A stretch of 64,000 nt of DNA from Anaerococcus mediterraneensis (GCF_900128415.1 NZ_LT635772.1:1984001-2048000); one strand, 5' to 3'. Positions 7,498 through 16,823 are shown, numbered from the stretch's first letter. Notes: generated from the sequence alone by a model not told the origin. A program made the numbers and translations.

Positions 7498-8505
7498 CTA
7501 TTGACCAGAATTATCATCTTTTGATGAAAATACTTGGATTATAGAGTTAAATATATCCTTCAAAAACCCTATAAATTTATCCAAAAGTCCTGATTCTTTG
7601 GCATCCTTTGCTATCTTGTCGAAATTTTCTTTGTTATCTTTGGCAAATTTATCTATAGAATCTTTATTATCTGTATAAAACTTGTTGGCCTTGCCACCAA
7701 TATCCTTGGCAAGCTTGATTAGATTATCCCTAACCTCTGCAGAATCTATAGCCGAACTATTTTGGTAGGAAGAAAAATAGTTTACCAAGACATTGATATT
7801 ATTTTCTGAAAGGACCTTGTCCATGTCTACATTTTTAAGGGCATTTATGACATAGGTTCCTATTTGTTCTTCTGATGCTGTCTCTCCATTTTTTTCCTTA
7901 TAGTCTGCCAAATTTTGTTTGACTTCTATGACCGCCTCATCTAGTTTTTTACTGTCAAAGCCATCTTTGTTTTCATTTTCCTTGCTGACATCTATGACTG
8001 TTTTTAGCTCGTCTTGGGCAATTTTTGTCCTGTCTGTGTCGACATTTTGACCGTGGAGTTCTTCTGATTTATAAACCCCAACTAGGGCTGACTCACCAGT
8101 AACTGGCTTTGGACTTGCTACAAGAATCTCTGCATCTGTAAGACCTGCTGTTATGGCAGCATTTGTGTATTGGGCCTCGGTGATTTGGGAAATATTGCCT
8201 GGGGTTTTTATATAAACTCTTATACCTGATCCCTTTTTTCCTCTTTTGACTATGACTGATGATATCATGTTATAGTCTTCTGTCCCATAGCCTAGGTATT
8301 TTTTTAAATCCTGGCCATTGACTGTGCCTATATTGTATTCGTTTGAATCTATATCTACAGCATTGTCTACAATTTTTCTCTGCTGCCTATCTAGGGCTAC
8401 ACCGTAGATGACATCATCCTTGTTTGTATCAAAACTACCTGCGTAGGCTATGGATGATAGGCCTATGGAAAGCCCCATAATAAGGGCTAAAATTTTCTTT
8501 TTCAT
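7498..8505 (-). CDS. secreted DUF1002-family protein
   Basis: 335 residues. The signal peptide MKKKILALIMGLSIGLSS ends near AYA-G (residue 22). The region from about 30 to 210 matches the DUF1002 family of Firmicute secreted proteins: 'VALDRQQRK', 'KYLGYGTEDYNMISSVIVKRG', 'GSGIRVYIKTPGNISQIT' and 'AAITAGLTDAEILVASP' are its typical blocks. The C-terminal 90 residues are a charged helical tail (many D, K and N) ending in an amphipathic segment. Function is unknown in the family. The ATG lies two bases after the mrp stop and uses GAGGGAT inside the end of mrp, so translation is probably coupled to mrp. Confidence 0.82.
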   Translation of the reverse strand: MKKKILALIMGLSIGLSSIAYAGSFDTNKDDVIYGVALDRQQRKIVDNAVDIDSNEYNIGTVNGQDLKKYLGYGTEDYNMISSVIVKRGKKGSGIRVYIKTPGNISQITEAQYTNAAITAGLTDAEILVASPKPVTGESALVGVYKSEELHGQNVDTDRTKIAQDELKTVIDVSKENENKDGFDSKKLDEAVIEVKQNLADYKEKNGETASEEQIGTYVINALKNVDMDKVLSENNINVLVNYFSSYQNSSAIDSAEVRDNLIKLAKDIGGKANKFYTDNKDSIDKFAKDNKENFDKIAKDAKESGLLDKFIGFLKDIFNSIIQVFSSKDDNSGQ

Positions 8506-8507
8506 TT

Positions 8508-9293
8508 TTATCCCTCGATTTTTTCTACAACTGGTTCTAGGAGGTCATTTTCTATGTGACTTGCCAAACCTTGGTCGATTTTTTCTGCTATTTGTGGATT
8601 TATTGGAAGCCTTACAAGTGTGTCTACTCCATACCTACTAGCTACTTCTTCTATATTGGATTTGCCAAAAATCTCATGTTTGCTACCGCAATCTGGGCAC
8701 TCAAAGTATGACATATTTTCAACTATGGCATAGATCTTTTTGCCCATCATTTTTGCCATTTTTAGAGATTTTTCTACTACCATTTCAACTAGGCCCTGAG
8801 GAGTAGCTACTGCCACAACCCCATCTATAGGTAGGGATTGAAATACTGTTAAAGGCACATCGCCTGTTCCTGGTGGCATATCTATAACAAGATAATCAAG
8901 CTTGCCCCAGTCTACATCTGTATAAAATTGTTTCAAAACAGAAGTGACTATAGATGCCCTCCAAATAACTGGGTCAGTTTTCTTTGGCAAAATCATATTG
9001 GTTGACATAATTTTTATCCCATTTTCTGACTCAGCTGGCAGAAGAGATCCATCTTCTTTAGCCATAACAGGATCATTTATCCCATAGGCTTCGGCTATTG
9101 ATGGACCTGTGATATCAGCATCTAGTAGTCCAACCTTGTGACCCTTGGCCCTTAGGTTGTTAGCAAGCTGGCTTGCTACAGATGATTTACCAACCCCACC
9201 CTTGCCTGACATGACGGCAATGATTTTTCCTATCTCAGTGCCTTCTTTAGTTTTTATCTTAAATTGATCAAAATTTATATTTTTATTTTCCAT
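8508..9293 (-). CDS. mrp: Mrp/ApbC-type P-loop ATPase, iron-sulfur carrier
   Basis: 261 residues. Deviant Walker A SGKGGVGKSS is at 29-38, the IDMPPGTGD switch at 137-145, and the C-terminal metal-binding pair Cys199-x-x-Cys202 (FECPDCGSK). These are the hallmarks of Mrp/NBP35 proteins, cytoplasmic ATPases that carry [4Fe-4S] clusters to target enzymes. The N-terminal DUF59 domain found in some homologues is absent; the protein starts about 20 residues before the P-loop. The start follows AGGAGAG. It is transcribed with the DUF1002 gene downstream. A TATAAT-like box on the minus strand near 9338-9345 may be its -10 element. Confidence 0.92.
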   Translation of the reverse strand: MENKNINFDQFKIKTKEGTEIGKIIAVMSGKGGVGKSSVASQLANNLRAKGHKVGLLDADITGPSIAEAYGINDPVMAKEDGSLLPAESENGIKIMSTNMILPKKTDPVIWRASIVTSVLKQFYTDVDWGKLDYLVIDMPPGTGDVPLTVFQSLPIDGVVAVATPQGLVEMVVEKSLKMAKMMGKKIYAIVENMSYFECPDCGSKHEIFGKSNIEEVASRYGVDTLVRLPINPQIAEKIDQGLASHIENDLLEPVVEKIEG

Positions 9294-9418
9294 TTTCTCT
9301 CCTAACTTTTTTATTAAGTGTATTTACTGTCATAATTATATTATACCCAGGCTAAATTTCCATTAAAATAATTGTAAGCTTTGAGTCAGTCCCAAATATT
9401 ATTTAAAAAGTTGAAATA

Positions 9419-9447
9419 AAAAAGCCTGTATCAGATGATACAAGCCT
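9419..9447 (-). terminator. intrinsic terminator of the PTS-type gene
   Basis: On the minus strand AAGGCTTGTATCA pairs with TGATACAGGCTT around TC and runs into six T residues, a few bases after the stop of the gene ending at 9452. Confidence 0.85.
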
Positions 9448-9451
9448 TTAT

Positions 9452-10468
9452 CTAAAATTCTATTTTCATATCCCCATCTTTGATCAGGTTTTTATTTTTC
9501 ATAAGCTTATAGATGATCAAGGAAAGGATGGCTGGCAAGATAATTTGTAGGACTAATATTTTTACCAAAAGTGTAGAAATATTTGCCCCCTCCATTGCCT
9601 GCAAAGTCCCGATTTGTCCTACAAGGCCGCTTGTGCCCATGCCTGCTCCGAGTGGGATATTTTCCATCTTGAATACTAGGGTTGAGACTGGTCCAAGGAT
9701 TGCAGAAGCAAGGGTTGGTGGTAGCCAGATCCAAGGATTTTTTATTGTATTTGGCACTTGAAACATAGAAGTCCCAAGCCCTTGGGCAAAAAGTCCCTCA
9801 AGGCCATTGTCTTTATAAGAAATAACTGCAAAACCAACCATCTGACAACAGCAGCCAACAGTCGCCGCTCCTGCTGCAAGACCAGATAGGGAAAGCATCA
9901 TGCAGATAGCAGCTGATGATATAGGCAAGGTTAGGGCAACACCTATTAGGACTGAGATAATTATTCCCATAAAAAATGGCTGAAGTTCAGTAGCCCTTAC
10001 TATAAAGCTGCCGACCATGGACATAAAATTCGCTACATAAGGTCCAATGGCGTCTCCTAAGATAACCCCAACCAAGATTGTAACTAGGGGTGTGACTATG
10101 ATATCAAGTTTGGTTGTTTTTGATACGAGTTTGCCAAATTCTACCGCAAAAACTGATGCGACAAAAACTCCAACTGGTCCCCCAAGCTCATAGGCCCCAA
10201 GTCCAACTATGGTGTTGGCAAATAAAACTAATTTTGGTGCCCCAAGACTATAGGCTATAGCTGTTGCTATGGCCGGTCCTGCCCCGGCACTTGCCAAAGG
10301 CCAAATCCTCTCAGTTAAAAAACTTATGGCAAAAATCTTGCCTACAGAGTTTATAATTGTCCCTATGAGTAGGGATGCAAATAAACCAAAGGCCATAGCT
10401 CCTAGGGCGTCTATAAAATATACCCTAGGATCTAGGCTGATACCTTTTTTGTGTAAAAATTCTTTCAT
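9452..10468 (-). CDS. PTS EIIC-type membrane protein (PTS_EIIC_2 family)
   Basis: 338 residues, about nine to ten hydrophobic helices, starting MKEFLHKKGISLDPRVYFIDALGAMA-like. The PRVYFIDALGAMAFGLF opening and the Gly-rich GAGMGTSGLVGQIGT stretch near 270 are typical of the PTS_EIIC_2 family. These proteins lack attached EIIA/EIIB domains, and none are encoded nearby, so sugar phosphotransfer is doubtful; the substrate is unknown. It lies 73 bases downstream of the NiaR-type repressor gene on the same strand, which hints at niacin- or NAD-related control (inference). The gap contains TGTATATACA (10524-10533), a perfect 10-base palindrome that could be an operator. Confidence 0.75.
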   Translation of the reverse strand: MKEFLHKKGISLDPRVYFIDALGAMAFGLFASLLIGTIINSVGKIFAISFLTERIWPLASAGAGPAIATAIAYSLGAPKLVLFANTIVGLGAYELGGPVGVFVASVFAVEFGKLVSKTTKLDIIVTPLVTILVGVILGDAIGPYVANFMSMVGSFIVRATELQPFFMGIIISVLIGVALTLPISSAAICMMLSLSGLAAGAATVGCCCQMVGFAVISYKDNGLEGLFAQGLGTSMFQVPNTIKNPWIWLPPTLASAILGPVSTLVFKMENIPLGAGMGTSGLVGQIGTLQAMEGANISTLLVKILVLQIILPAILSLIIYKLMKNKNLIKDGDMKIEF

Positions 10469-10523
10469 AATTTCCTCTCATTAAATATTTTGTCTATTTA
10501 ATGATACCACAAAAAAACTTTTC

Positions 10524-10533
10524 TGTATATACA
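10524..10533. promoter_or_regulatory. 10-base palindrome in the niaR to PTS gap
   Basis: TGTATATACA is a perfect inverted repeat located between the repressor stop and the start of the membrane protein. The position would suit an operator or promoter element, but no regulator is proven and short AT palindromes arise by chance. Confidence 0.25.
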
Positions 10534-10541
10534 CCGGGAAA

Positions 10542-11042
10542 TTATTCTATCAGATATTTTCTTTCTCTCAAAATTTCAAGGCCTTTTTTCATATCCTCAT
10601 CTGTATCTGCCAAAAGCGTATGGTAGTGGATCCCAGCTGTAAGTTTTAATAGAGGGTCATCATCTTTTAGCTTTGATAAAAAAATCCTGACCCCATTTCT
10701 TGATTTTAGGTCCAAAGTTTTTCTAATCTGACCATAGACCTTGTGGTCTATAAAAACATCCTTGATGGTTATATTTCTATCGACCAAGATATTTAATTCA
10801 TCTCCTATGGAGTCTCTGTCGTGGATTACTTTTACAATTTTTTCGACCCTACCAGTTTCTTCTAGTTTATAGCCCCTATTTGTAGATATGATCTTTTCTC
10901 CCTCTGCCTTTAGAACTCCAATATCTTTGACTATAACTTGCCTTGAGACATCAAATTTTTTTGCCAAATCCTCTCCCGATATAGGAGATTTTGCCTCTTG
11001 TAAAATTTTTATAATTTCGATTCTTCTCTCATTTACTTTCAT
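10542..11042 (-). CDS. niaR: NiaR-type transcriptional repressor (HTH plus 3H domain)
   Basis: 166 residues. An N-terminal HTH_11 winged helix (about 5-60; ISGEDLAKKFDVSRQVIVKDI is the helix-turn-helix) is followed by a 3H domain. The metal-ligand pattern known for this family is visible: His74, Glu82, then His139-x-His141 (GIHYHTL). NiaR proteins bind nicotinic acid and repress NAD salvage or niacin transporter genes. The only same-strand downstream gene is the PTS_EIIC_2-type membrane protein, which becomes a candidate target. The divergent neighbour is the Lys T-box leader. The ribosome site GGAG is rather far (12 bases) from the ATG. Confidence 0.87.
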   Translation of the reverse strand: MKVNERRIEIIKILQEAKSPISGEDLAKKFDVSRQVIVKDIGVLKAEGEKIISTNRGYKLEETGRVEKIVKVIHDRDSIGDELNILVDRNITIKDVFIDHKVYGQIRKTLDLKSRNGVRIFLSKLKDDDPLLKLTAGIHYHTLLADTDEDMKKGLEILRERKYLIE

Positions 11043-11069
11043 ATATTTACTTTACTCCAAAAAATAAAC

Positions 11070-11101
11070 TTGACTTTTTTAAAAATACCATGTAATATAA
11101 T
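11070..11101 (+). promoter_or_regulatory. promoter of the Lys T-box leader
   Basis: A -35 box TTGACT at 11070-11075, a 17-base spacer and TAATAT at 11093-11098 (overlapping TATAAT at 11096-11101). It lies immediately upstream of the T-box stem I. Confidence 0.7.
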
Positions 11102-11104
11102 CTA

Positions 11105-11361
11105 AAGACTTTGAAAAGAAGAGTAACAAAAGATCCCAAAGATCTTAGAGAGTCCTGGTTGGTGAAAATGGATGTCTTTGACTTTTGCGAATAAAGGCTT
11201 GGAGTCTTCCCGAGGATTATTGATTTGGGAACGGGTTTTGCACGTTATAGCAAAGGAGTATGATTGTACTTTCAAAGGTGTGTTTTGTGAAAAATACATG
11301 AATTAAGGTGGTAACGCGATTTTCGCCCTTATTATCCATTTGGATAATAAGGGCTTTTTTT
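11105..11361 (+). promoter_or_regulatory. T-box riboswitch, lysine specifier
   Basis: A full transcriptional T-box leader. The stem I base pairs AAGACTTTGA with TTGGAGTCTT; the S-turn is AGTA on the 5' side and GAA on the 3' side (11189-11191). Counting GAA-N-codon, as in the other two T-boxes of this window, gives AAA (11193-11195), i.e. lysine; a one-base shift gives AAG, also lysine. The T-box sequence is AAGGTGGTAACGCG (11305-11318), and the terminator stem GCCCTTATTATCC/GGATAATAAGGGC (11325-11354) ends in a T-run. Uncharged tRNA-Lys should allow readthrough into the amino-acid transporter. Confidence 0.88.
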
Positions 11362-11397
11362 GATCTTACAATCAAATATTTTATGAAAGGATTTATT

Positions 11398-12972
11398 ATG
11401 AAAAGATTGTTGAATTTCTTGCTTGCAATCATTTTGCTTTTCCCTGTAGGAAATGCCCATGCGAGCGAAGATGTGCTAAGAGTTGGTATGGAGGTTAACT
11501 ACGCTCCTTATAACTTCTCAGAGGTGGATGATAAAAACGGCGGCTATCCAGTTGCCAATTCTAATGGCGAGTATGCCAATGGTTATGATGTTAGGTTTGC
11601 AGAAAATATTGCAAAACACCTTGGCAAAAAACTTGAGATCTACAAGATCGAATGGGATGGACTTATTCCTGCCCTTACCAGTGGCAAGATCGATGCAATC
11701 CTTGCAGGTATGAGTCCAACAGATGAAAGACGTGCACAAATAGATTTCTCCCTCCCATATTATAGGGCAGTGATGTGTGTAGTTGTACCAAAAGATTCTA
11801 AATACATAGATGCCAAATCTATAAATGATTTTAAAGGAGCAAAGATCACAGGCCAGCTTGGTACCTTCCACGCTGATATGGTTGATCAAATGGAGGGAGT
11901 TATAAAACAAGAACCAATGGACTCCTTCCCTACTATGATTGCAGCTACAAATGCTGGTACTATTGACGGATATGTATCAGAGGTTGCCGGCGCAGAATCT
12001 GCTATATCATCAAATCCTAACCTAACCTATATAACTTTTGATGATGAAAACAACTTTGTAACAAGCGATGATGATACAACTGTAGCAGTAGGTATCGCCA
12101 AAGGCTCTCCTCTAACAGAAGAGATTAACGCCTACCTAAAAGACCTAGATATAGATGCAGTCCAAGAAGAAACCATGAAGGAAATGGTGGCAATAACCAC
12201 AAAAGATGAGCATCCAAAATCCTTTATCCAAGAGGTAAAAGATATTTGGGGCAAGTATTCATCACTATTTTTGAAGGGTGTTGTAAATACTTTATTTATA
12301 GCAATCTTATCTACAATTTTAGGTTTTATAATAGGCTTATTAGTAGCTATAATCAGAAAAATCGAAGTAAACAAAAAATCCAATGCCATAGGCTACTATG
12401 CCCACAAAGTTGTAAATGCTATTTTGAGTATTTATGTAGAGATTTTTAGGGGTACACCAATGATGGTCCAATCCGTTATAATCTTCTACGGCCTAAAACA
12501 ATATTTTGATATAGACCTATCAACTATGTTTGCAGCCATACTTATAGTATCAATAAACACCGGAGCCTACCTATCAGAGGTTGTCCGTGGCGGTATAAAT
12601 GCGGTAGATAGCGGACAATTTGAGGCTTGCAAGGCAATTGGTCTTACAAATTGGCAGGCGATGACAAATATCATCCTCCCACAAACTATAAAAACCATCC
12701 TACCATCTTTGGGCAATGAGTTTGTTATAAACATAAAGGATACATCAGTCCTAAATGTAATTTCTGTTACTGAATTATTCTTTATGTCAAAATCAGTTGC
12801 AGGATCAACCTACCAATATTTCCCAACCTACCTAATAACAGCAGTAATTTATTTAGTCCTAACCTTCACTATAACAAGGATCCTTCTACTATTAGAAAGA
12901 CGTCTAAATGACAAGGACTTTATACTAGAATCATCAACAGGAGCAAAAAATGTCAATACTCACGGTAAATAA
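11398..12972 (+). CDS. polar amino-acid ABC transporter, fused binding protein and permease (predicted lysine)
   Basis: 524 residues. A signal peptide (1-22, NAHA-S) is followed by a family 3 solute-binding domain (about 28-265: [47 protein letters not shown]). A HisM/GlnP-type permease follows (about 280-505), with the coupling loop [20 protein letters not shown]. Binding-protein/permease fusions of this order are common in Firmicutes. A longer frame opens at 11308 inside the T-box terminator, but AAAGGA before the ATG at 11398 and the signal peptide fix the true start. The Lys T-box upstream argues for lysine as substrate (inference). The ATPase gene overlaps the 3' end by 23 bases. Confidence 0.92.
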   Translation: MKRLLNFLLAIILLFPVGNAHASEDVLRVGMEVNYAPYNFSEVDDKNGGYPVANSNGEYANGYDVRFAENIAKHLGKKLEIYKIEWDGLIPALTSGKIDAILAGMSPTDERRAQIDFSLPYYRAVMCVVVPKDSKYIDAKSINDFKGAKITGQLGTFHADMVDQMEGVIKQEPMDSFPTMIAATNAGTIDGYVSEVAGAESAISSNPNLTYITFDDENNFVTSDDDTTVAVGIAKGSPLTEEINAYLKDLDIDAVQEETMKEMVAITTKDEHPKSFIQEVKDIWGKYSSLFLKGVVNTLFIAILSTILGFIIGLLVAIIRKIEVNKKSNAIGYYAHKVVNAILSIYVEIFRGTPMMVQSVIIFYGLKQYFDIDLSTMFAAILIVSINTGAYLSEVVRGGINAVDSGQFEACKAIGLTNWQAMTNIILPQTIKTILPSLGNEFVINIKDTSVLNVISVTELFFMSKSVAGSTYQYFPTYLITAVIYLVLTFTITRILLLLERRLNDKDFILESSTGAKNVNTHGK

Positions 12973-13684
12973 TTTAGAGAAAAAATTCGGTGACAACCAA
13001 GTCCTAAGAGATATAAATCTACAAGTAGAAAAGGGCGAAGTTGTGACAATAATAGGTTCTTCTGGATCAGGAAAATCAACCCTACTTCGTTGCCTAAACC
13101 TCCTAGAAGAGCCAACAGGCGGAGAAATTTTATACAAGGATAAAAATATCTTAGAACATTCTTTCGACAGAAGAAAATACAGGTCACAAGTTGGCATGGT
13201 TTTTCAAAACTTCAATCTTTTTGCCAACAAAAATATCCTAGAAAACTGTATGATTGGTCAGGAAAAAGTCCTAGGAAGGAACAAAGATGAGGCCAAAAAA
13301 ACGGCCATCAAATACCTAGAATCTGTAGGCATGGCCCAATATGTAAATGCCAAGCCAAGCCAAATCTCTGGTGGACAAAAACAAAGGGTGGCTATAGCCC
13401 GTGCCCTCTGTATGGATCCTGAGATCCTACTTTTCGATGAGCCAACCAGCGCTCTTGACCCAGAAACCGTAGGAGAAGTTTTGGATGTAATGACAAGTCT
13501 TGCAAAAAGCGGTATGACAATGGTAGTTGTTACCCACGAGATGGACTTTGCTAGAGATGTATCTGATAGGGTACTCTTTATGGATAAGGGTATAATCCTA
13601 GAAGACGGAGATGCAAAAGACATCTTTGAAAATCCAAAACACGAAAGGACAAGAGAATTCTTGAAGAGATTCTTAGATAATTGA
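12950..13684 (+). CDS. polar amino-acid ABC transporter ATP-binding protein
   Basis: 244 residues, the normal length for GlnQ/HisP/ArtP-type ATPases. Walker [10 protein letters not shown] is at 36-44, the Q-loop at about Gln86, the signature SGGQ at 140-143, Walker B LLFDEP at 160-165, and the H-loop in [12 protein letters not shown]. The protein energises the fused binding-protein/permease encoded immediately upstream; together they form a complete importer on the cytoplasmic membrane under T-box control. Its ATG lies within the permease coding region after AGGAGCAAAAA. The following unknown gene begins within a few bases of its stop codon, so the operon continues. Confidence 0.94.
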   Translation: MSILTVNNLEKKFGDNQVLRDINLQVEKGEVVTIIGSSGSGKSTLLRCLNLLEEPTGGEILYKDKNILEHSFDRRKYRSQVGMVFQNFNLFANKNILENCMIGQEKVLGRNKDEAKKTAIKYLESVGMAQYVNAKPSQISGGQKQRVAIARALCMDPEILLFDEPTSALDPETVGEVLDVMTSLAKSGMTMVVVTHEMDFARDVSDRVLFMDKGIILEDGDAKDIFENPKHERTREFLKRFLDN

Positions 13685-13686
13685 TA

Positions 13687-14202
13687 ATGAATGATTTAGT
13701 AGAAATTTACTCAGCAGGCGAAGAAGCCACAGATGTTGGTAAAATTGTTTATGAAAATAATAAATATATACTAATACAAGCAGTAGATGACCAGGGCAAA
13801 GCCGATGGTTATCTACTTTTTGCTAGGGATTTTATAAATTATATAAAAAAAGATAGCCCATATCTAGAAAAAATAAAGGCCTATATGCCTGTCTGGTCTG
13901 ATATTAAAATAGGAAAATCAGATGATCCTATCTATAAGTCTGAGCCAGATTTTAGGGACCTGATCCTTTTTGCCAAAGAAAATCATAAGATGGTTTTAGT
14001 GGCCAAGGGCGAAAATTTTTATGATTTTTTGATAGGGTCTGTCAGAAAAACCTACCAAGATGGTTTTGACCTAGAGGCCCTAGATAGGGATAGCGGCCAA
14101 ATATACGGGGATTTCTACCTAGACTTTGACCAGATCAAGGTCCTAGAGATAGAAACAATTGACCTATTTCTTTTAGAAAGCTTAAGGAAAAACAATGAAT
14201 AA
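13687..14202 (+). CDS. conserved-looking protein of unknown function between the ABC transporter and murJ
   Basis: 172 residues, soluble, with no signal peptide or membrane segment. I do not recognise the family. The pattern (N-terminal 'IYSAGEEATDVGKIVYENNKY', 'LFARDFINYIKKDSPYLEKI', C-terminal 'DFDQIKVLEIETIDLFLLESL') suggests an alpha/beta protein that may bind a ligand. A TTG at 13681 overlaps the ATPase stop and is an alternative start; the ATG at 13687 is preferred although its ribosome site is weak, which fits translational coupling. The 3' end overlaps murJ by eight bases. Its place suggests a role tied to the transporter or to envelope synthesis, but the sequence shows no direct evidence. 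Confidence 0.75.
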   Translation: MNDLVEIYSAGEEATDVGKIVYENNKYILIQAVDDQGKADGYLLFARDFINYIKKDSPYLEKIKAYMPVWSDIKIGKSDDPIYKSEPDFRDLILFAKENHKMVLVAKGENFYDFLIGSVRKTYQDGFDLEALDRDSGQIYGDFYLDFDQIKVLEIETIDLFLLESLRKNNE

Positions 14203-15700
14203 CACCTTGGTTTTGATGGTTTTAAACCTGGTTGGCAAACTTTTTTCATTTTTTAGGGAGATGCTTTTCTCCTTTTTTTATGGGACAAGTGCCATCACAG
14301 ATGCCTTTAATACATCAACAACAGCAGCTACCCTCATTTTTTCAGTCATAACCTATGCCCTATCCAAAACCTATATACCAACTTATAATGAAATTATAAA
14401 GGTCGGCGGTAAAAAAGAAGGAGATATATTTACAAACAAACTTCTAAATTTCTCCCTATTTTTATCAACAGCCATTATGATCTTAGGCTTTGCTTTTGCT
14501 CCCCTTATAGTCAAGCTTTTTGCAGCAGGATATGATGGAGAGAAGCTAAAAATAGCATCCCTTTTTATGAGGGCAGTCATCCTTACCATATATCCAAATA
14601 TATATGCGGCAATTTTTTCTGCGTATTTGCAGATAAAGGGAGATTTTCTGAGCCCTGCCCTGCCTCTTATCATACTAAACATAGTACTAGCAATCACAGT
14701 TGCTGTATCAAGGGGCAATATCTATATCATGGCTAGCGGTATATTTTTGGCCTACCTTATCCAGTTCATCCTTTTTCCTAGCCAGGTAAAAAAGAATGGC
14801 TTTAAAAGGACAAAGATAAAATTTGACCTAGATGATGACATAAAAAAAATTATAAAACTATCCATACCTACGATTTTTTCTATGGCTGCAGTTTATATTT
14901 CAACCATAGTTGACCAGTCTTTTGCATCAGTTGTTGCAAGCGACGGCGGGGTTTCTATAATAAACTATGCCCTAAAAATCCTAAGGATAGTTTCATCTAC
15001 CTTTATAGTTCCCTTTCAGATCACAGCCTATCCTATTATAGGAAAACTGGCTGCAAATGGCGATATAGAAGGCATGAAAGATGTGACAAGCAAATCCTTT
15101 GTCAAAATCATGACCCTTTTTGTCCCATCACTTATAGGCCTTATGGTTTTATCAAGACCTATCATATCCTTTGTCTATATGAGGGGGGCTTTTTCCTATG
15201 ATGATATGATAAAAACAGCAGATGTCTTGTTTTTCTACTCAATCTATCTGCTAGGCCCAGCTGTAGTTGATCTTTTGTACCTGTCATTTTTCTCAAACCA
15301 GGATACAAAAACCCCAACCATAATCTCCTTTATCCAGCTAGGGATAAATATTATATTAGATTTCACCTTGGGTATGAAATATGGCCTTGTTGGTCTCGCC
15401 CTAGCTACGACCTTTAGTCAGCTATCAGCAGTAGCCTTGGCAAGCTTTGCCTACAAGAGAAAATTTGGACACCTAAAACTTTCCTTTATGGGCAAAAACT
15501 TGATAAAAATAATGATAGCAGGCCTAGCACTGGGTATTTCTGTCAATTTTATTTATAAACTTAGACCATCAAATACATGGCTCCTTGTAACCATATTTAT
15601 CGGAGCTATCATATATCTTTTGGCTGTGACTTTGCTAAAAGTTTATGGTGTAGGAGAAATAATAGAAAAAGTGAAAAAGAAAATAAAAAAAGAAAAATAA
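14195..15700 (+). CDS. murJ: MurJ/MviN-type lipid II flippase
   Basis: 501 residues with about fourteen hydrophobic helices, the size and plan of MOP-superfamily MurJ. The N-terminal LVGKLFSFFREMLFSFFYGTS block, including the family's conserved Arg in 'FREM', is followed by ATTFSQLSA and a basic C-terminus (KKKIKKEK). MurJ moves lipid-linked peptidoglycan precursor to the outer face of the membrane. It overlaps the preceding gene and is the last gene of the transcript that starts at the Lys T-box. If lysine sits in the wall stem peptide or cross-bridge of this organism, co-regulation with lysine uptake would make sense (inference). A terminator starts at the stop codon. Confidence 0.88.
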   Translation: MNNTLVLMVLNLVGKLFSFFREMLFSFFYGTSAITDAFNTSTTAATLIFSVITYALSKTYIPTYNEIIKVGGKKEGDIFTNKLLNFSLFLSTAIMILGFAFAPLIVKLFAAGYDGEKLKIASLFMRAVILTIYPNIYAAIFSAYLQIKGDFLSPALPLIILNIVLAITVAVSRGNIYIMASGIFLAYLIQFILFPSQVKKNGFKRTKIKFDLDDDIKKIIKLSIPTIFSMAAVYISTIVDQSFASVVASDGGVSIINYALKILRIVSSTFIVPFQITAYPIIGKLAANGDIEGMKDVTSKSFVKIMTLFVPSLIGLMVLSRPIISFVYMRGAFSYDDMIKTADVLFFYSIYLLGPAVVDLLYLSFFSNQDTKTPTIISFIQLGINIILDFTLGMKYGLVGLALATTFSQLSAVALASFAYKRKFGHLKLSFMGKNLIKIMIAGLALGISVNFIYKLRPSNTWLLVTIFIGAIIYLLAVTLLKVYGVGEIIEKVKKKIKKEK

Positions 15701-15724
15701 ACCGGATTTCCGGTTTATTTTTTT
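15699..15724 (+). terminator. intrinsic terminator of the murJ operon
   Basis: AAACCGG and CCGGTTT pair around ATTT directly at the stop codon, followed by a T-rich run. Between here and 15956 I see no further gene; a small stem GGCCA/TGGCC at about 15848-15864 is not followed by a U-tract. Confidence 0.85.
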
Positions 15725-15956
15725 ACTTTTATAAAATTTTTATAAATTACTTTATATATACAAAAAATGGTTCCTCTCTCAGGAAAACTATATATAATAA
15801 AGAAACAAGCCTTTTCAAAATACTTAAAAGTAATTTTCATCGGAGACGGCCAATGCAAATGGCCAAAAAAACAATCTAGTAATTATATAATAGAAAAGGC
15901 AAAAAGGATAAAACACCCTATAGGATCCCAAAAGAAAAACCATTTTTGTATCCATA

Positions 15957-16823
15957 TTAATTATAATCTTTTTCTATTTTTTGTCCAAGGTAATAGCCAC
16001 CTACCAGGGCAGAATCATTGCCAAGGCCAGGTGTTACAATATACTTATCACTGTCTGGAAAGTCTAGATAGGTTCCCTTTATTCTATCAAATTTTTCCCT
16101 AACCATATCTATAAAACCCTCTTTATTCATAAGACCACCACCCAAAATAATAATCTCTGGTCTTAGGACTAATGAATAAGTTATAAGAGCCTGGCCTATA
16201 TAGCCTGCGACTATATCAAAGGCCTCATCGCTTATATCAACTTCTTTTGCTTCCTTGCCAAGCCTAGCCATAAGAGATGGACCGCTGGCCAAACCTTCAA
16301 AACAGTTTTTGTGGTAGGAGCATATACATTCTCCCCTATCTCTCTCATCTTTTATCATCTCTATATGGCCCATTTCTGGATGGGAAAGCCCGTTTAGAAG
16401 TTTGCCATCTTGTATATAAGCTCCACCTATGCCAGTGCCTATTGTCAGATACAAAATAGAATCGCAGTCCTTGCCTGCTCCCTTTTCGTATTCGCCAATA
16501 GCTGATAGACCTACGTCTGTGACTATTTCAATCTTTGTATCTACAGATTTTTTAAGATTGCCATAAAGGTCATAGTGGGCCCATTTTTCCTTTGGAGTAT
16601 TTTGGATCATACCATAGGTTTTTGAATTTTTGTTGACATCAATCGGACCAAAGGCACCAACACCCATTGCCCTTAACTTTTGCCCATCAAAAAACTTTTT
16701 GATCTGTTCCATATTCTCATCAGGCTTGTCAGTTTTTATCCATATTTCATCTAGCAAATTGCCCATATCATCTATTTTGGCACATCTGATTTTTGTACCA
16801 CCAAATTCAATCGATCCGTACAT
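15957..16823 (-). CDS. ROK-family sugar kinase, probable fructokinase
   Basis: 288 residues. The N-terminal phosphate-binding motif EFGGTKIRCA (6-15), the GAFGPID block (57-62) and the LTIGTGIGGAY motif (126-136) define the ROK family. The zinc-binding cluster His153 with Cys166, Cys168, His171 and Cys174 (GECICSYHKNC) and the FEGLASGPS that follows are typical of bacterial fructokinases such as YdhR/GmuE. It should phosphorylate fructose or a related hexose in the cytoplasm. Start: AAGGAGAAAAT before ATG. It is monocistronic, with no sugar transporter or sucrose hydrolase nearby to narrow the substrate. Confidence 0.88.
   Translation of the reverse strand: MYGSIEFGGTKIRCAKIDDMGNLLDEIWIKTDKPDENMEQIKKFFDGQKLRAMGVGAFGPIDVNKNSKTYGMIQNTPKEKWAHYDLYGNLKKSVDTKIEIVTDVGLSAIGEYEKGAGKDCDSILYLTIGTGIGGAYIQDGKLLNGLSHPEMGHIEMIKDERDRGECICSYHKNCFEGLASGPSLMARLGKEAKEVDISDEAFDIVAGYIGQALITYSLVLRPEIIILGGGLMNKEGFIDMVREKFDRIKGTYLDFPDSDKYIVTPGLGNDSALVGGYYLGQKIEKDYN

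Noticed and set aside
11308..11397. Extended start of the amino-acid transporter gene at 11308
   Set aside because: This start lies inside the T-box and its terminator; the ATG at 11398 has a ribosome site and gives a proper signal peptide.
15767..16102. Plus-strand frames at 15577-15879 and 15767-16102 as a small gene after murJ
   Set aside because: They run into the antisense of the ROK kinase, lack ribosome sites and resemble no family; the region is better read as non-coding.
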